A stretch of 64,000 nt of DNA from Phycisphaerales bacterium. GTDB taxonomy: Bacteria; Planctomycetota; Phycisphaerae; Phycisphaerales; SM1A02. Under the pieces are notes generated by a model. It ran no database searches and was not told the DNA's origin. It saw nothing but the letters and a program-made list of their open reading frames with translations. The position numbers and the translations under genes are program-made. Every line of letters begins with the position of its first letter. Position 1 is the stretch's first letter. Below, in pieces: positions 14,975-24,371 of this stretch. The stretch lies in NCBI GenBank assembly GCA_009691915.1, contig SIAD01000006.1:1-64000 (forward strand), written 5' to 3'.

Positions 14975-16354
14975 CTATCGCGCTCTCGCCCAGCGGATCA
15001 GTTCGCGCGGGGTCGGGGGCTTCCCCTGCATGAGAACGCCGACCCGGAAGATGCGTGCCGCAGCCCAGACGAGTCCGACAGTGGCGGCCGCATTCACAAG
15101 CAGGGCGACGGCAATCTGCCACTCGGGAATCGGTTCCATCGCGCCCGTCGTGCGAAGAACCATCACGAAGGGGCCGCATGGCGGGATGAAACTTGCCACG
15201 GTGGCGAGCCACCCCGTGGGGTTCTCGGAGATGGGCAGCCAGAGCATCAGGGGCACCATCATGACGATCATCGCCGGCTGAACCAGCGACTGCGCTTCCC
15301 TGAGATCGCTGACGGCGCTGCCGATGGCGGTCATGATGGAGGCGACCATCAGGTAGGCCAGCACGAACCAGACGATGAAGAGGAGGAGCGTGGAGATTGG
15401 AACGAGATCCAGCGCGGCGATCATGGCTAGTCCCGAGAGACCGGCCACGCCGTAGGTCGACAGCATCAACGCGCTGACGAGGCTCTGACCGGCGATCTTG
15501 CCCGCGAGCAGTTCCAAGGGACTGGCCGCCGAGAGAAGCACTTCGATCACCTTGCTCGACTTCTCTTCGATCGTCGTCGTCAGTAGCTGATTCGCACTTG
15601 TGAAGGCGGCGATCCACATCAGCATCATGAACGCGCCCGGCAGGAAGTAGCGGATCTTGATGTCCTCGCGCGCTGTGTTTCCCTCGGCGTTGAGGCGCGC
15701 GGTGGCCGAGCGCGGATGCCGCAGGAGCGCGCGTGTGGCGTCGAGGTCGCCGCCGCTGCGCTCGACACGCGCGACGACCGTCGCCTCACGGGCGAGGCGT
15801 TCGATGAGCGCGGTCGTCTTGGTGGGGGAGCCAGAAGGCACGAGCAGCGAGATCTCGAGATCGTCCGATGGGTTCGATTCCAGCAAGCCCGCAGGGATTT
15901 CTACGAGTCCCAGCAGCGACCCTTCCTGAACCCGACTGCGGATCGGTGCGAGGTCGGAGTCGAGTGCCACTCGGGAGATGTCCACCTGCACTACACCGCG
16001 GCCCATGGCGTCGAGCGAGTCTGGGTCGAACTCGTCGAAGGGACTCCCCGTGGCTATCGCCGTGGGCGAGGGCTCGCGATACTGGCGGAACGCCTCGGCC
16101 ATGGCCTGCGCCACGGCGCCATCGCTGTCAGCGACGACGACCGTCCCAGTGACCGGCGTCGGCTTGTCGGAGAGAAGGAGCGGCATCAACCCGATCAGGC
16201 CGAACATGACAAGCGGAAACGCCAGCGCCCCAATGATGAACCCCTTGGTGAAGACCGTGTGCTTGAACTCGCGCCACGCGATGGTCATGATGCGTGACAG
16301 ACGGAATCCGCTGGACGAAGCCGCGGACGCGACGATGGTGACCCGCTCCATCAT
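14975..16354 (-). CDS. ABC-2 type permease (NatB-like)
   Basis: A 459-residue permease. It has one N-terminal helix (after IMTIAWREFKHTVFTKGF, characteristic of NatB/YhaP-type permeases), a large extracytoplasmic domain, and five or so C-terminal helices starting near MMLMWIAAFTSANQLLTTTIEEKSSKVIEVLLS. TTTIEEKS..VIEVLLSA is the ABC-2 signature loop. Its ATG overlaps the stop of the ATPase gene (ATGA), so the two form one transporter, probably an exporter of the Na+/drug or peptide type. Substrate unknown. Confidence 0.92.
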   Translation of the reverse strand: MMERVTIVASAASSSGFRLSRIMTIAWREFKHTVFTKGFIIGALAFPLVMFGLIGLMPLLLSDKPTPVTGTVVVADSDGAVAQAMAEAFRQYREPSPTAIATGSPFDEFDPDSLDAMGRGVVQVDISRVALDSDLAPIRSRVQEGSLLGLVEIPAGLLESNPSDDLEISLLVPSGSPTKTTALIERLAREATVVARVERSGGDLDATRALLRHPRSATARLNAEGNTAREDIKIRYFLPGAFMMLMWIAAFTSANQLLTTTIEEKSSKVIEVLLSAASPLELLAGKIAGQSLVSALMLSTYGVAGLSGLAMIAALDLVPISTLLLFIVWFVLAYLMVASIMTAIGSAVSDLREAQSLVQPAMIVMMVPLMLWLPISENPTGWLATVASFIPPCGPFVMVLRTTGAMEPIPEWQIAVALLVNAAATVGLVWAAARIFRVGVLMQGKPPTPRELIRWARAR

Positions 16355-17328
16355 GCCGACCCTCGCGCTTCTAGGCGCGCGTGGCCGCCATGCTCTGTGA
16401 CCAGGCGGATGAAGACATCGTCGAGCGAGACCCGCGCGATTTCCAGTCGCCGACAGCCAATCGCCGAGAGCGCGTGCGCCATTGTGTCCTGCGGGTTCGC
16501 GCCTTCACTGAGGCAGAGCACGAGGCTGCGCGGTGACGACCCCTCCTTCGTCGATTCCACCCCGGGGAGTTCACCCAGGTGCGCGGCGGCAAGCTGCGCG
16601 GCATCGCTGGCTTCCACTTCGATGGCTCGCGGCGCGAAGTCCGACAGCACCTGCTGGGTGTTGGCGTCGAGGATCTTCTCGCCGCGGTTGATGAGGACGA
16701 CCCGGTCGCAGAGCTGCTCGGCCTGCGACATCTGGTGGGTCGAGAGGAGAATTGTCCGTCCCTCGCGATGGAGATCCCGCACCGCGTTGATGAGGATGCG
16801 CGCGTTGACCGGGTCGAGTCCCGAGAATGGTTCATCGAGGACGATGAGATCCGGATCATGTAGCACGGCCGCGATGAACTGCACCTTCTGCTGCATTCCC
16901 TTGCTGAGTTCCTGGCACCTTGATCGAAGGACGCCTGGAAGTTCGATTCGCTCCAGCCACCTGGCCACCCGCAGCGCGGCCTCTGATTTCGAAAGCCCCT
17001 TGAGTCGTCCTATGTAGATCAGGAACTCACCGACGCGCATGCGGCGGTAGACCCCGCGCTCCTCCGGCAGGTATCCGATGCGATCCTTCATGTCGAGTGC
17101 GTCGCCGCCGAGGACGGTCAGTTCGCCGCAGTCGGGACGGATGAGCGACATGATCATCCGAATCGCCGTCGACTTTCCAGCACCATTGGGGCCAAGTAGC
17201 CCAATCAGCGAACCGCGCTCGACCCGAAGATCGAGACTCTTGACTGCTTCGACCGACCCAAAGCGTTTGCCGACTCCTCGCAGAGAGACCGCGAGGGTGG
17301 CGTCTTGAAGGGTGGGCTCGAGATTCAC
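16351..17328 (-). CDS. ABC transporter ATP-binding protein (NatA-like)
   Basis: A 325-residue ATPase with Walker A GPNGAGKS (46-53), the signature LSKGMQQKV, Walker B LIVLDEP followed by the D-loop SGLD, and the switch His in LLSTHQM. A C-terminal extension after about 225 is typical of ABC-2 exporters. The start is GTG 17328, overlapping the upstream stop (GTGA). It powers the permease encoded next. Confidence 0.95.
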   Translation of the reverse strand: MNLEPTLQDATLAVSLRGVGKRFGSVEAVKSLDLRVERGSLIGLLGPNGAGKSTAIRMIMSLIRPDCGELTVLGGDALDMKDRIGYLPEERGVYRRMRVGEFLIYIGRLKGLSKSEAALRVARWLERIELPGVLRSRCQELSKGMQQKVQFIAAVLHDPDLIVLDEPFSGLDPVNARILINAVRDLHREGRTILLSTHQMSQAEQLCDRVVLINRGEKILDANTQQVLSDFAPRAIEVEASDAAQLAAAHLGELPGVESTKEGSSPRSLVLCLSEGANPQDTMAHALSAIGCRRLEIARVSLDDVFIRLVTEHGGHARLEARGSA

Positions 17329-18215
17329 TGAGTGCCGGGGGAGGCGGGGGTCGGCGAGGAAGTAGTGGCAGGCGCGGGCGTTGCGGTCGCGGGCGTCTTA
17401 GCCGTCGTGACGAGTGCCTGGATTTCCGCGGGCAGTGCGAACGAGTCCGGCGTGAGCGGCGAAAAGTCGAGCGTGTCGATCGTCACCCGCTGTACCTGGC
17501 CCATCGCGACCGCCTCCTGCACCTTCGCCACCGTGCGGCCGGAGAAGGTTGCGAACTCCTTGTAGACCGTGACGACATCCATCGTGCCCATCGCGCTCTC
17601 GACAGAATCCTCGCTGCCTGCCAGAAGCCCGGTGTCAACGGCGTAGTACTTCGTCGAGCCGCCCTTTCCCTTGGCGAACCGGACCTTGTAGCACGGCGTT
17701 CCCTTGAACTTTGTCTTCTCGACGACGGTCACCGAGTCGAACCCAAATGACGGGTTGAGTTCCGACTCTACGCTGGCGTCGCGAACGACCTGCGCGAGTT
17801 CTTCAGCGGTCATGAGACTGGGTCCTCGCATCGGATCGATCGACCAGCCGATGTCCTTGTTCACTCCCTGAATGATCTTCCCGAACCCGGGAATCTCCGT
17901 CTCGACGAAGATGAAGTCGGGAGAGAGCGACTTGGTAACGATCGTTCCCTTCAACTTCTGCGCTGGCATTTCGATGATCCCCGTCTGGGTGCGCGAGGTC
18001 TGCTGACGGATGAGGTCAGCACCGCCCGATGCGGCGATGGCCTTGGCAAAGATTTCATTCGCGCTCGGCAGGGGGTCGGTCGGCGTAGTGGCGGCGGCTG
18101 GTGGTGGAGCGACGGCCGGTGCAGCTGGTGCCTGCGCGGTGGCGTGTAGTGCACCAGCAAGACCGAAGGCGGCGATGGTGGCGACGGCGAGTGTTCGGAT
18201 CGATGGTGTGGTCAT
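17325..18215 (-). CDS. Secreted LolA/outer-membrane-lipoprotein-sorting-like protein
   Basis: A 296-residue protein with a signal peptide (MTTPSIRTLAVATIAAFGLA) and a Pro/Ala linker. The body follows the pattern of LolA-like proteins: a conserved IAASGGADL helix, then GIIEMPAQKLKGTI, then KIIQGVNKDIGWSID (the 'G.dG..gW' element). A Thr/Pro-rich tail ends it. It probably has an open beta-barrel lipid-binding fold. ATG 18215 overlaps the S41 peptidase stop (ATGA) and its stop overlaps the ATPase start, tying it to both. Confidence 0.72.
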   Translation of the reverse strand: MTTPSIRTLAVATIAAFGLAGALHATAQAPAAPAVAPPPAAATTPTDPLPSANEIFAKAIAASGGADLIRQQTSRTQTGIIEMPAQKLKGTIVTKSLSPDFIFVETEIPGFGKIIQGVNKDIGWSIDPMRGPSLMTAEELAQVVRDASVESELNPSFGFDSVTVVEKTKFKGTPCYKVRFAKGKGGSTKYYAVDTGLLAGSEDSVESAMGTMDVVTVYKEFATFSGRTVAKVQEAVAMGQVQRVTIDTLDFSPLTPDSFALPAEIQALVTTAKTPATATPAPATTSSPTPASPGTQ

Positions 18216-19588
18216 CTGATGGTCCTTGGGTGTGACTGAATCCACGCGATCGCATCGCGAAGTTCTGGATCGGACGAAGCAGTGTAGTCCGCGCGCGTAG
18301 GTGCGTTGCCAGTCGACTGCGACACTCCGGTTCCCTCGATGTTGAGGCCCGACGGTGTCTTGAAGTCGCCGATGGCGTGAAGAAGGACATCACCGTTCTT
18401 GAGTCCGTGGGTCGTTGCGGGTAGGGCCGCGCCCGCGGAGGTCCGCCCGAAGCACTCCGCGCGCTTGGCATCGACAAGCCCGGCGGCGAAGATCTCCGAA
18501 GTACTACCCGTATGCGGGTCAATGAGAAGCGCGAGGGGTCCCGCGAAGGTGCCGACAGCGCGGCCAGTGCGATCAACCGTCCGTGGATTGGTCTTGAAGT
18601 TGATGGTCGACTCGCGTGAGTGCATCGTGCCGAGCGACACAGGGTCGGCGAGAAAGTGCCCCGCGACACCGGTCGCCATGAGACCGAGTCCGCCGGGATT
18701 GCCACGAAGATCGATCACCACGGCGTCGGAGCTTCGGAACTCAAAAAGCGCGTCGTCGATCCGTGTCGAGAGTGCGGGCATCCAGATGCTGAATCGCAGG
18801 TATCCGATTCTGCCGCACTTCGAGGGGTCGCCGCCGAGCGCGGAGATTTCCGGGGGGGACAGCCAGCGCGACTCTGCTTCGGCCGGAAACGGCGGGAGAT
18901 TTCCAAACGAGACCGCTTCCCCAGGCGGATCGTCAAAGGTGACCTGCACCGTGTGCTCAGCTCCCTCCGCGTCGACCAAGGTGTAGGTCGGGCTCATGCC
19001 GGGGCGTCCGCCGATGAAGCCAGAGAGTGCGCGCTCGCGCGAGAGTCGCTCGAGCGATGTGCGAGGTTCGCCGAAGGGCTTGAGGATCACATCTACCGAG
19101 TCGCCCTCAGACTTCGTGATTCTCCATCCGGTCTTGATGCCTGCCGCGGCGGCGGGCCCGCGAGCGTCAACCTGCGTGACGATCCCTTGGCCATCGATCA
19201 CCTGCACGGTCATGCCTGACCAGCCTCCGTTGGCTTCCGCAGTCCCCGAGACGGAATTGGGGATGATCGCAAAGTGGCTTTCCCCGAGTGTTTCGAGCAT
19301 GTCCTCGAGGACACCGCGTAGCTGAATGTCGTCGCGCGAGGCGATCGCGCGCTGCCTGAACTGGAGGCGGGCGTCGTTCCACGCGCCTAGGTTGATCGAA
19401 GGGTCAGGGTGGGTGTCTCGCACGACAACCCAGACTTGATCAAAGACATCTGCGTTGAGCTCGGCGAGAGAGCCCTCCGGCGGGCTTCGGGGCGCGGGTG
19501 CTGTCGGCGCGTTTGGAGTCGTGCAGGCGGCCGTCACGGCAGAGCCGGCAGCGATCAGAACGAGTTGGCGCAAGGAGACGCGTGGCAT
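18212..19588 (-). CDS. S41-family (C-terminal processing) protease, lipoprotein
   Basis: A 458-residue exported protease. The start MPRVSLRQLVLIAAG at 19588 gives a lipoprotein signal with lipobox TAAC, preferred to an upstream open frame lacking any signal. A helical cap leads to a PDZ-like region (SGMTVQVIDGQGIVTQVDA, AAGIKTGWRI) and the S41 core: IGYLRFSIW, VIDLRGNPGG, HTGSTSEIFAAGL with the probable catalytic Ser, and FGRTSAGA. It is first in a four-gene coupled operon with the LolA-like protein and the ABC-2 transporter, hinting at processing or maturation of the exported substrate. Confidence 0.9.
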   Translation of the reverse strand: MPRVSLRQLVLIAAGSAVTAACTTPNAPTAPAPRSPPEGSLAELNADVFDQVWVVVRDTHPDPSINLGAWNDARLQFRQRAIASRDDIQLRGVLEDMLETLGESHFAIIPNSVSGTAEANGGWSGMTVQVIDGQGIVTQVDARGPAAAAGIKTGWRITKSEGDSVDVILKPFGEPRTSLERLSRERALSGFIGGRPGMSPTYTLVDAEGAEHTVQVTFDDPPGEAVSFGNLPPFPAEAESRWLSPPEISALGGDPSKCGRIGYLRFSIWMPALSTRIDDALFEFRSSDAVVIDLRGNPGGLGLMATGVAGHFLADPVSLGTMHSRESTINFKTNPRTVDRTGRAVGTFAGPLALLIDPHTGSTSEIFAAGLVDAKRAECFGRTSAGAALPATTHGLKNGDVLLHAIGDFKTPSGLNIEGTGVSQSTGNAPTRADYTASSDPELRDAIAWIQSHPRTIR

Positions 19589-19689
19589 CTGGCGAGTATG
19601 GCAGAAGAGGTGAGGACTGAGCGGTGGAATCCATCCGTTCATGCGGATGAACGGTTGAAGAATGCCCGGAGCGGAGTTACCTTTGGCGC

Positions 19690-22600
19690 GTGGCGACATT
19701 CCTCGGCGAACTTGATCGGCGAACGCTCGTCTTTGACGGCGCCATGGGGACATCGATCCATGCATGCGCCGACTGTAAGGGCGAGGACTGGCTCGGCCGC
19801 GACAACTGCACCGACATCCTGGTGCGGTCGCGCCCCGACATGATCCAGCGGATTCACGAGGGGTTCCTTGCTGTCGGTGCAGATGTCGTCGAGACCGACA
19901 CCTTCGGCTCGAACCGTCTCGTCGCCGGCGACTTCGATCAGGAGATGGTCTCGTGGGTTCGCGATCTCAATGTCCGGGCCGCGCAAATCGCCCGGGCCGC
20001 GTGCCAACGGCATGCGTCGCCGGGCCGACCGCGATTCGTTGCCGGATCGATGGGGCCGGGGACGAAGCTGATCACGCTCGGACAGGTGTCGTGGGAGACC
20101 ATGCTCGCCTCATACCGCGAGCAGGCGTCGGGGCTCATCGAGGGAGGCGTCGATTGTCTGATCGTGGAGACCTGTCAGGACCTCCTGCAGATCAAGTGCG
20201 CGGTGACCGCATGCTTGGAAGCAATCGAACAGTCCGGGCGCACGGCGCGCGATCTGCCGGTGCTTGTCTCGGTGACGATGGAGACGAGCGGCACGACGCT
20301 CGTGGGGTCGGACATGACTGCGGTGGTGAATGCACTCACGCCACTGCCGATCGCATCGCTTGGGATCAACTGCGCGACCGGTCCGGTGGAGATGGCTCCG
20401 CATGTGGCGTACCTCTCCAAGCACTGGGATCGCGCCTTCTCGGTGATTCCCAATGCCGGGTTGCCGCTGTTGATCGAAGGGCGCACCGAGTACCCGCTGC
20501 GTGCATCCGACTTTGCCATTGCCATGCGCCGATTCCTGGAGGAGGATCACGCGGAGATCGTCGGCGGATGCTGTGGGACGACCACCGAGCACATCGCCGC
20601 GCTGCGCGAGGCGGTGCCGATTGCTGGGGCGCGCCAACGACGAGTCACGCAAGCCGAGCCTCCGGCGTGCTCCAGTCTCTACACCGCGACCGACTTCAAG
20701 CAGGACAGCTCGTTCCTGATCGTCGCCGAACGGACCAATGCCAATGGCTCGAAGAAGTTCAAGACGCTGCTCGATGCCGAGGACTGGGATGGCCTCGCCT
20801 CGATCGCCAAGGCCGAAGTGCGCGATGGGTCGCATGTCCTTGATGTCTGCGTTGACTTCGTCGGCCGTGACGGCGTGCGTGATATGTCGCAGACGATCGC
20901 ACGGATGGTGCGACAGGTGAATGCGCCAGTCATGATCGACTCTACACAGGCGGATGTGATCGAGGCGGGGCTTCAGCATGCTCCCGGGCGCTGCATCGTC
21001 AACTCGATCAACCTCGAAGATGGCGAAGAGCGCATGAACAAGATCTGCCCGCTGCTGCGGAAGTACGGCGCGGCCTGCGTCGCGCTGACCATCGATGAGG
21101 ATCCGCAGGCGGGGATGGCCAAGACCGCCGCGCGGAAACTGGAGATCGCGAGGCGTATCCACGATCTCTACACGAGAAAGTGGGGGCTTCCCGAGGAGGA
21201 TCTTTTCTGGGATCCACTCACCTTCACGATCGCCACCGGCAATGATGATGACCGCAGGCTCGGACTTGAAACGCTCGAGGGAATCCGGCTCATTTCAGAG
21301 GCGTTCCCGAAGTGTTCCCTGATTCTAGGCCTCTCGAACATCTCATTCGGTCTGAAGCCGACGGCGCGAGCGGTGCTCAATAGCGTCTTCCTTCACGAGG
21401 CGCGCGCGAGGGGGCTGACGGCCGCGATCCTGCACCCATCGAAGATCCTTCCTGAGGCGAACATCCCGCGCGAACAGTGGGAGGCCGCGGAGTGGCTCAT
21501 CTATGACCGGCGCGGGGCATCGCGCCCCGAGGGAAGGGACGAGTCATTCGATCCGCTGCTCTATTTCATCACGCTCTTTCCTGATGGCGCGTCCGGCACG
21601 CAACCAGCGGCCCCGATGGAGTCACTCACGCTGGACGAGCGGCTGCAGCATCACATCGTTGATGGCGAACAGAAGGGACTGGCCGAGACGCTGGAGGAAG
21701 CGCTTCTCTCGTACCCACCGCTCACCATCATCAACGAGCATCTTCTCGCTGGGATGAAGGTGGTTGGTGACCGGTTTGGGGCGGGGTCGATGCAGCTTCC
21801 GTTCGTGCTCCAGTCGGCGACGGTGATGAAGCGCGCGGTCGCCTACCTCGAGCCACATATGGCGAAGGTCGGAGTCGCCGCCAAGCCGAAGGCAACCGTG
21901 GTGCTGGCGACGGTCGCTGGTGATGTCCACGACATTGGAAAGAACCTCGTCGACATCATCCTCTCGAACAATGGCTACAAGGTGCACAATCTCGGCATCA
22001 AACAACCGCTGGCGAAGATCCTGGAGGCGTGGAAGTCGACTGGCGCCGACGCCATCGGGATGAGCGGTCTTCTCGTCAAGAGTGTCACGGTGATGGAAGA
22101 GAACATTCGCGAGATGAATCGGCAGGAGATCACCATCCCGCTCATGCTTGGCGGCGCGGCACTCACACGACACTACGCGGAGGGGCACCTGCGAAAGCTC
22201 TACAAGGGGTCGCTCTACTACGGACGCGACGCGTTCGAGGGGCTGGCGGTGTGTGATGCACTGGCCTCGGGCGGTCTCGAGGCGCTCGACCGTCAGATTG
22301 AAGTCCGTGAAGTAAAGCGCACGGCCAGCGAGGCGCGTGTGAAGGCGAGCGCGTTGCGGCAGCAGGCGGCGGCGGGTGCCACGGGAAGCGCATCGACAAC
22401 AGCCACAGGGGCGTTTGATCCCGCATTCCCGCAAACCGACGGTTCCGGCGCGGCGCCCGCGGTCAGTGCGATCACCCGCGGCAACCCGATCCCGGATCCG
22501 CCATTCTGGGGGACGCGGCTCGCGGAGCGAATCGACCTCGATCTTGTTTATCCGTTCGTCAACAAGATTGCCTTGTTCCGCGGCCAGTGGGGGTTCAAGC

Positions 22601-23283
22601 GGGGCGCCATGAATGACGCGGCCTACGCGGAGATGCTCGCAAACGAAGTTGAGCCCGCATTTGAGCGACTGAAGGTCGAGTGCCGGAGCGAGAAGATCCT
22701 CCGGCCGTCGGTCGTGTGGGGGTACTTCCCATGCAACGGCGACGGGAATGATCTCGTCGTGTTCGATGCCGTCGACCACGAGCGCGAGATCGAGCGGTTT
22801 TCGTTCCCGAGGCAGAAGTCCGGGCGTCGCGTGTGCATCAGCGACTTCTTCCTCCCCCTGACCTCGCTGAAGCGCGATGTGATCGCCCTTACCTGTGTGA
22901 CGATGGGATCCGAGGCCAGCGTGCGCGCGCGTTCACTCTTCGAGCGCGACGAGTACACGGAGTACCTCCTGCTCCACGGCATGGGGGTCGAGTGTGCGGA
23001 AGCGCTCGCGGAGATGTGGCACAAGCGCGTGCGCGCGGAGTTGGCTTTCGCGCATGAGGACTCGCCGCTCACCGAGCGGCTCTTCCAGCAGCAGTATCGG
23101 GGGAGTCGCTACTCGTTTGGCTATCCGGCGTGCCCGGAGATGGCCGACCAGGCCAAGCTCTTCGCGCTTCTTCAGCCCGAGCGGATCGGCTGCACACTCA
23201 CGGAGAACTTCCAGATCGATCCCGAGCAGTCGACGAGCGCAATTGTCGTCCACCACCCCGAAGCCAAGTACTTTTCTGTCTGA
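19690..23283 (+). CDS. metH: Cobalamin-dependent methionine synthase
   Basis: A full-length 1197-residue MetH that transfers the methyl of 5-methyl-THF to homocysteine through cobalamin. Domains in order: homocysteine/zinc barrel (Cys228 in NCATGP, Cys294-Cys295 in GGCCGTT), pterin-binding barrel (about 335-610), helical cap and B12 domain with GDVHDIGKN and cobalt-ligand His747, then the reactivation domain (about 950-1197, RPSVVWGYFPCNGDGND, FSFPRQ). A Ser/Thr/Ala linker near 900 joins the last two. The start is GTG 19690. No cobalamin riboswitch is visible in the 100-base gap to the divergent S41 gene, and no separate MetE or MetF lies nearby. Confidence 0.98.
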   Translation: MATFLGELDRRTLVFDGAMGTSIHACADCKGEDWLGRDNCTDILVRSRPDMIQRIHEGFLAVGADVVETDTFGSNRLVAGDFDQEMVSWVRDLNVRAAQIARAACQRHASPGRPRFVAGSMGPGTKLITLGQVSWETMLASYREQASGLIEGGVDCLIVETCQDLLQIKCAVTACLEAIEQSGRTARDLPVLVSVTMETSGTTLVGSDMTAVVNALTPLPIASLGINCATGPVEMAPHVAYLSKHWDRAFSVIPNAGLPLLIEGRTEYPLRASDFAIAMRRFLEEDHAEIVGGCCGTTTEHIAALREAVPIAGARQRRVTQAEPPACSSLYTATDFKQDSSFLIVAERTNANGSKKFKTLLDAEDWDGLASIAKAEVRDGSHVLDVCVDFVGRDGVRDMSQTIARMVRQVNAPVMIDSTQADVIEAGLQHAPGRCIVNSINLEDGEERMNKICPLLRKYGAACVALTIDEDPQAGMAKTAARKLEIARRIHDLYTRKWGLPEEDLFWDPLTFTIATGNDDDRRLGLETLEGIRLISEAFPKCSLILGLSNISFGLKPTARAVLNSVFLHEARARGLTAAILHPSKILPEANIPREQWEAAEWLIYDRRGASRPEGRDESFDPLLYFITLFPDGASGTQPAAPMESLTLDERLQHHIVDGEQKGLAETLEEALLSYPPLTIINEHLLAGMKVVGDRFGAGSMQLPFVLQSATVMKRAVAYLEPHMAKVGVAAKPKATVVLATVAGDVHDIGKNLVDIILSNNGYKVHNLGIKQPLAKILEAWKSTGADAIGMSGLLVKSVTVMEENIREMNRQEITIPLMLGGAALTRHYAEGHLRKLYKGSLYYGRDAFEGLAVCDALASGGLEALDRQIEVREVKRTASEARVKASALRQQAAAGATGSASTTATGAFDPAFPQTDGSGAAPAVSAITRGNPIPDPPFWGTRLAERIDLDLVYPFVNKIALFRGQWGFKRGAMNDAAYAEMLANEVEPAFERLKVECRSEKILRPSVVWGYFPCNGDGNDLVVFDAVDHEREIERFSFPRQKSGRRVCISDFFLPLTSLKRDVIALTCVTMGSEASVRARSLFERDEYTEYLLLHGMGVECAEALAEMWHKRVRAELAFAHEDSPLTERLFQQQYRGSRYSFGYPACPEMADQAKLFALLQPERIGCTLTENFQIDPEQSTSAIVVHHPEAKYFSV

Positions 23284-23398
23284 CGGGGTCTGTCCGACTC
23301 GGGGCCGCAGGGTGGTTGATCGCCGCGCACTTGTGCCGCTACCGTCCACCGTGGGAGACTCTGCTCGGCCCGGAAGTTTCCCAACAGGAGTCCACACC

Positions 23399-24112
23399 AT
23401 GAGTGACGCACCTTCAATCACCGGAGAGACCCACCGCGCGCCGGAGACCCCCCGTCTCGCAACATTGCTACCGCCTTTGACGGCGCAGGTGCTGCGCGGA
23501 TTGTGGAAGGAACGGCGCGACTCCTACGCGCAGGCCCACCTCTATGAAGAGGTGCGGATTCGCATCCACCGGGCATTGACCTGGCTCGCCGTCGCCGAGA
23601 GTCGACCGCAGACTGAGACCGATACGCGGCTCATAGAACTCTGGGCCGCGGCGAGCGCTCTCTTTGCACGGTGGAGCGCGGTGGCGCAACAGCCGCTGGC
23701 CGAACGCGAATCAACCGCATCGTTTGCGCGGCAGGTGCTGCAGTGGGATCGCGATGGCATCCTGCCGGGGGTGATTGCACAACTCCGCGAAGGAGCCTGC
23801 GCGATGTGGGCCGATGTGTATCTGACGCGCGCGCAGGGGATGTCGATCGTGGCAGGCGAGCAGTCGTCACGCGATCCCGAAGTCCCCGCCGAAGACGGCG
23901 CGTTCCTCGCGGGGATTCTGGAGCGCATCGGGCTTACCGTTCGACAACTCACACTCGGCGCCGCGGCTTACGGGGGTTCACAGAACCGTGCGGCGGTCGC
24001 GCGATCAATCGACGCACTCACCCTGGTCATTCCGGCAGTGATTCAGGTCATCACCGAACACGGGTATGTCGATGACTGGGGCGCGCTCTGCTCACCGCCG
24101 CGCACGCAGTAA
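23399..24112 (+). CDS. Hypothetical helical protein
   Basis: A 237-residue soluble protein, largely alpha-helical, without a signal peptide. ATG 23399 follows CAGGAG at good spacing and is chosen over upstream in-frame starts inside metH. It contains DVYLTRAQGMSIVAGEQ and ends in a Pro/Arg-rich tail. No family is recognised and its relation to MetH is unclear. Confidence 0.65.
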   Translation: MSDAPSITGETHRAPETPRLATLLPPLTAQVLRGLWKERRDSYAQAHLYEEVRIRIHRALTWLAVAESRPQTETDTRLIELWAAASALFARWSAVAQQPLAERESTASFARQVLQWDRDGILPGVIAQLREGACAMWADVYLTRAQGMSIVAGEQSSRDPEVPAEDGAFLAGILERIGLTVRQLTLGAAAYGGSQNRAAVARSIDALTLVIPAVIQVITEHGYVDDWGALCSPPRTQ

Positions 24113-24130
24113 ACGGGCGACTCTTCGACG

Positions 24131-24352
24131 CTAGAGCTCGCCCAGCAACACAGCGAGAAGATCGACCGTCGCGTTGAGGTCGCCTTTGTCGACCATTTCG
24201 GTGACAGTGTGGATGTCAAGAGATCCCATCGAGTCAGTCCGCGTCGAGTCGAATAGACCCTTGATCTCTTTCTTCACCATATCGCGTACCCGCTCCTCCC
24301 GACCGAGGACGCCAGCGATCTCGCACCGTCGCCGAAGAAGCTTGTAGTTCAT
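24131..24352 (-). pseudogene. Internally deleted M42 aminopeptidase remnant
   Basis: A 73-codon frame made of two ends of one family. The first 44 residues (MNYKLLRRRCEIAGVLGREE, then VRDMVKKEI and DSMGSL) match the start of M42 glutamyl-aminopeptidase/cellulase-like peptidases, which usually read L..L....G.sG.E..vr..i. The last 29 (DIHTVTEMVDKGDLNATVDL) match their C-terminus, normally preceded by RY in RYIHT/S. The middle, about 270 residues with all metal ligands, is missing, and the join near 24220 keeps the frame. A product could be made but cannot be a peptidase. An assembly deletion is the main alternative. Confidence 0.75.
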
Positions 24353-24371
24353 CAGGCGAGCCTATGATCGC

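Noticed and set aside
19589-19689. Cobalamin riboswitch ahead of metH
   Set aside because: The interval is only about 100 bases, between divergent genes, and shows none of the conserved B12-box sequence.
20110-21162. 350-residue frame opposite metH
   Set aside because: Antisense to conserved MetH domains, with low-complexity basic composition.
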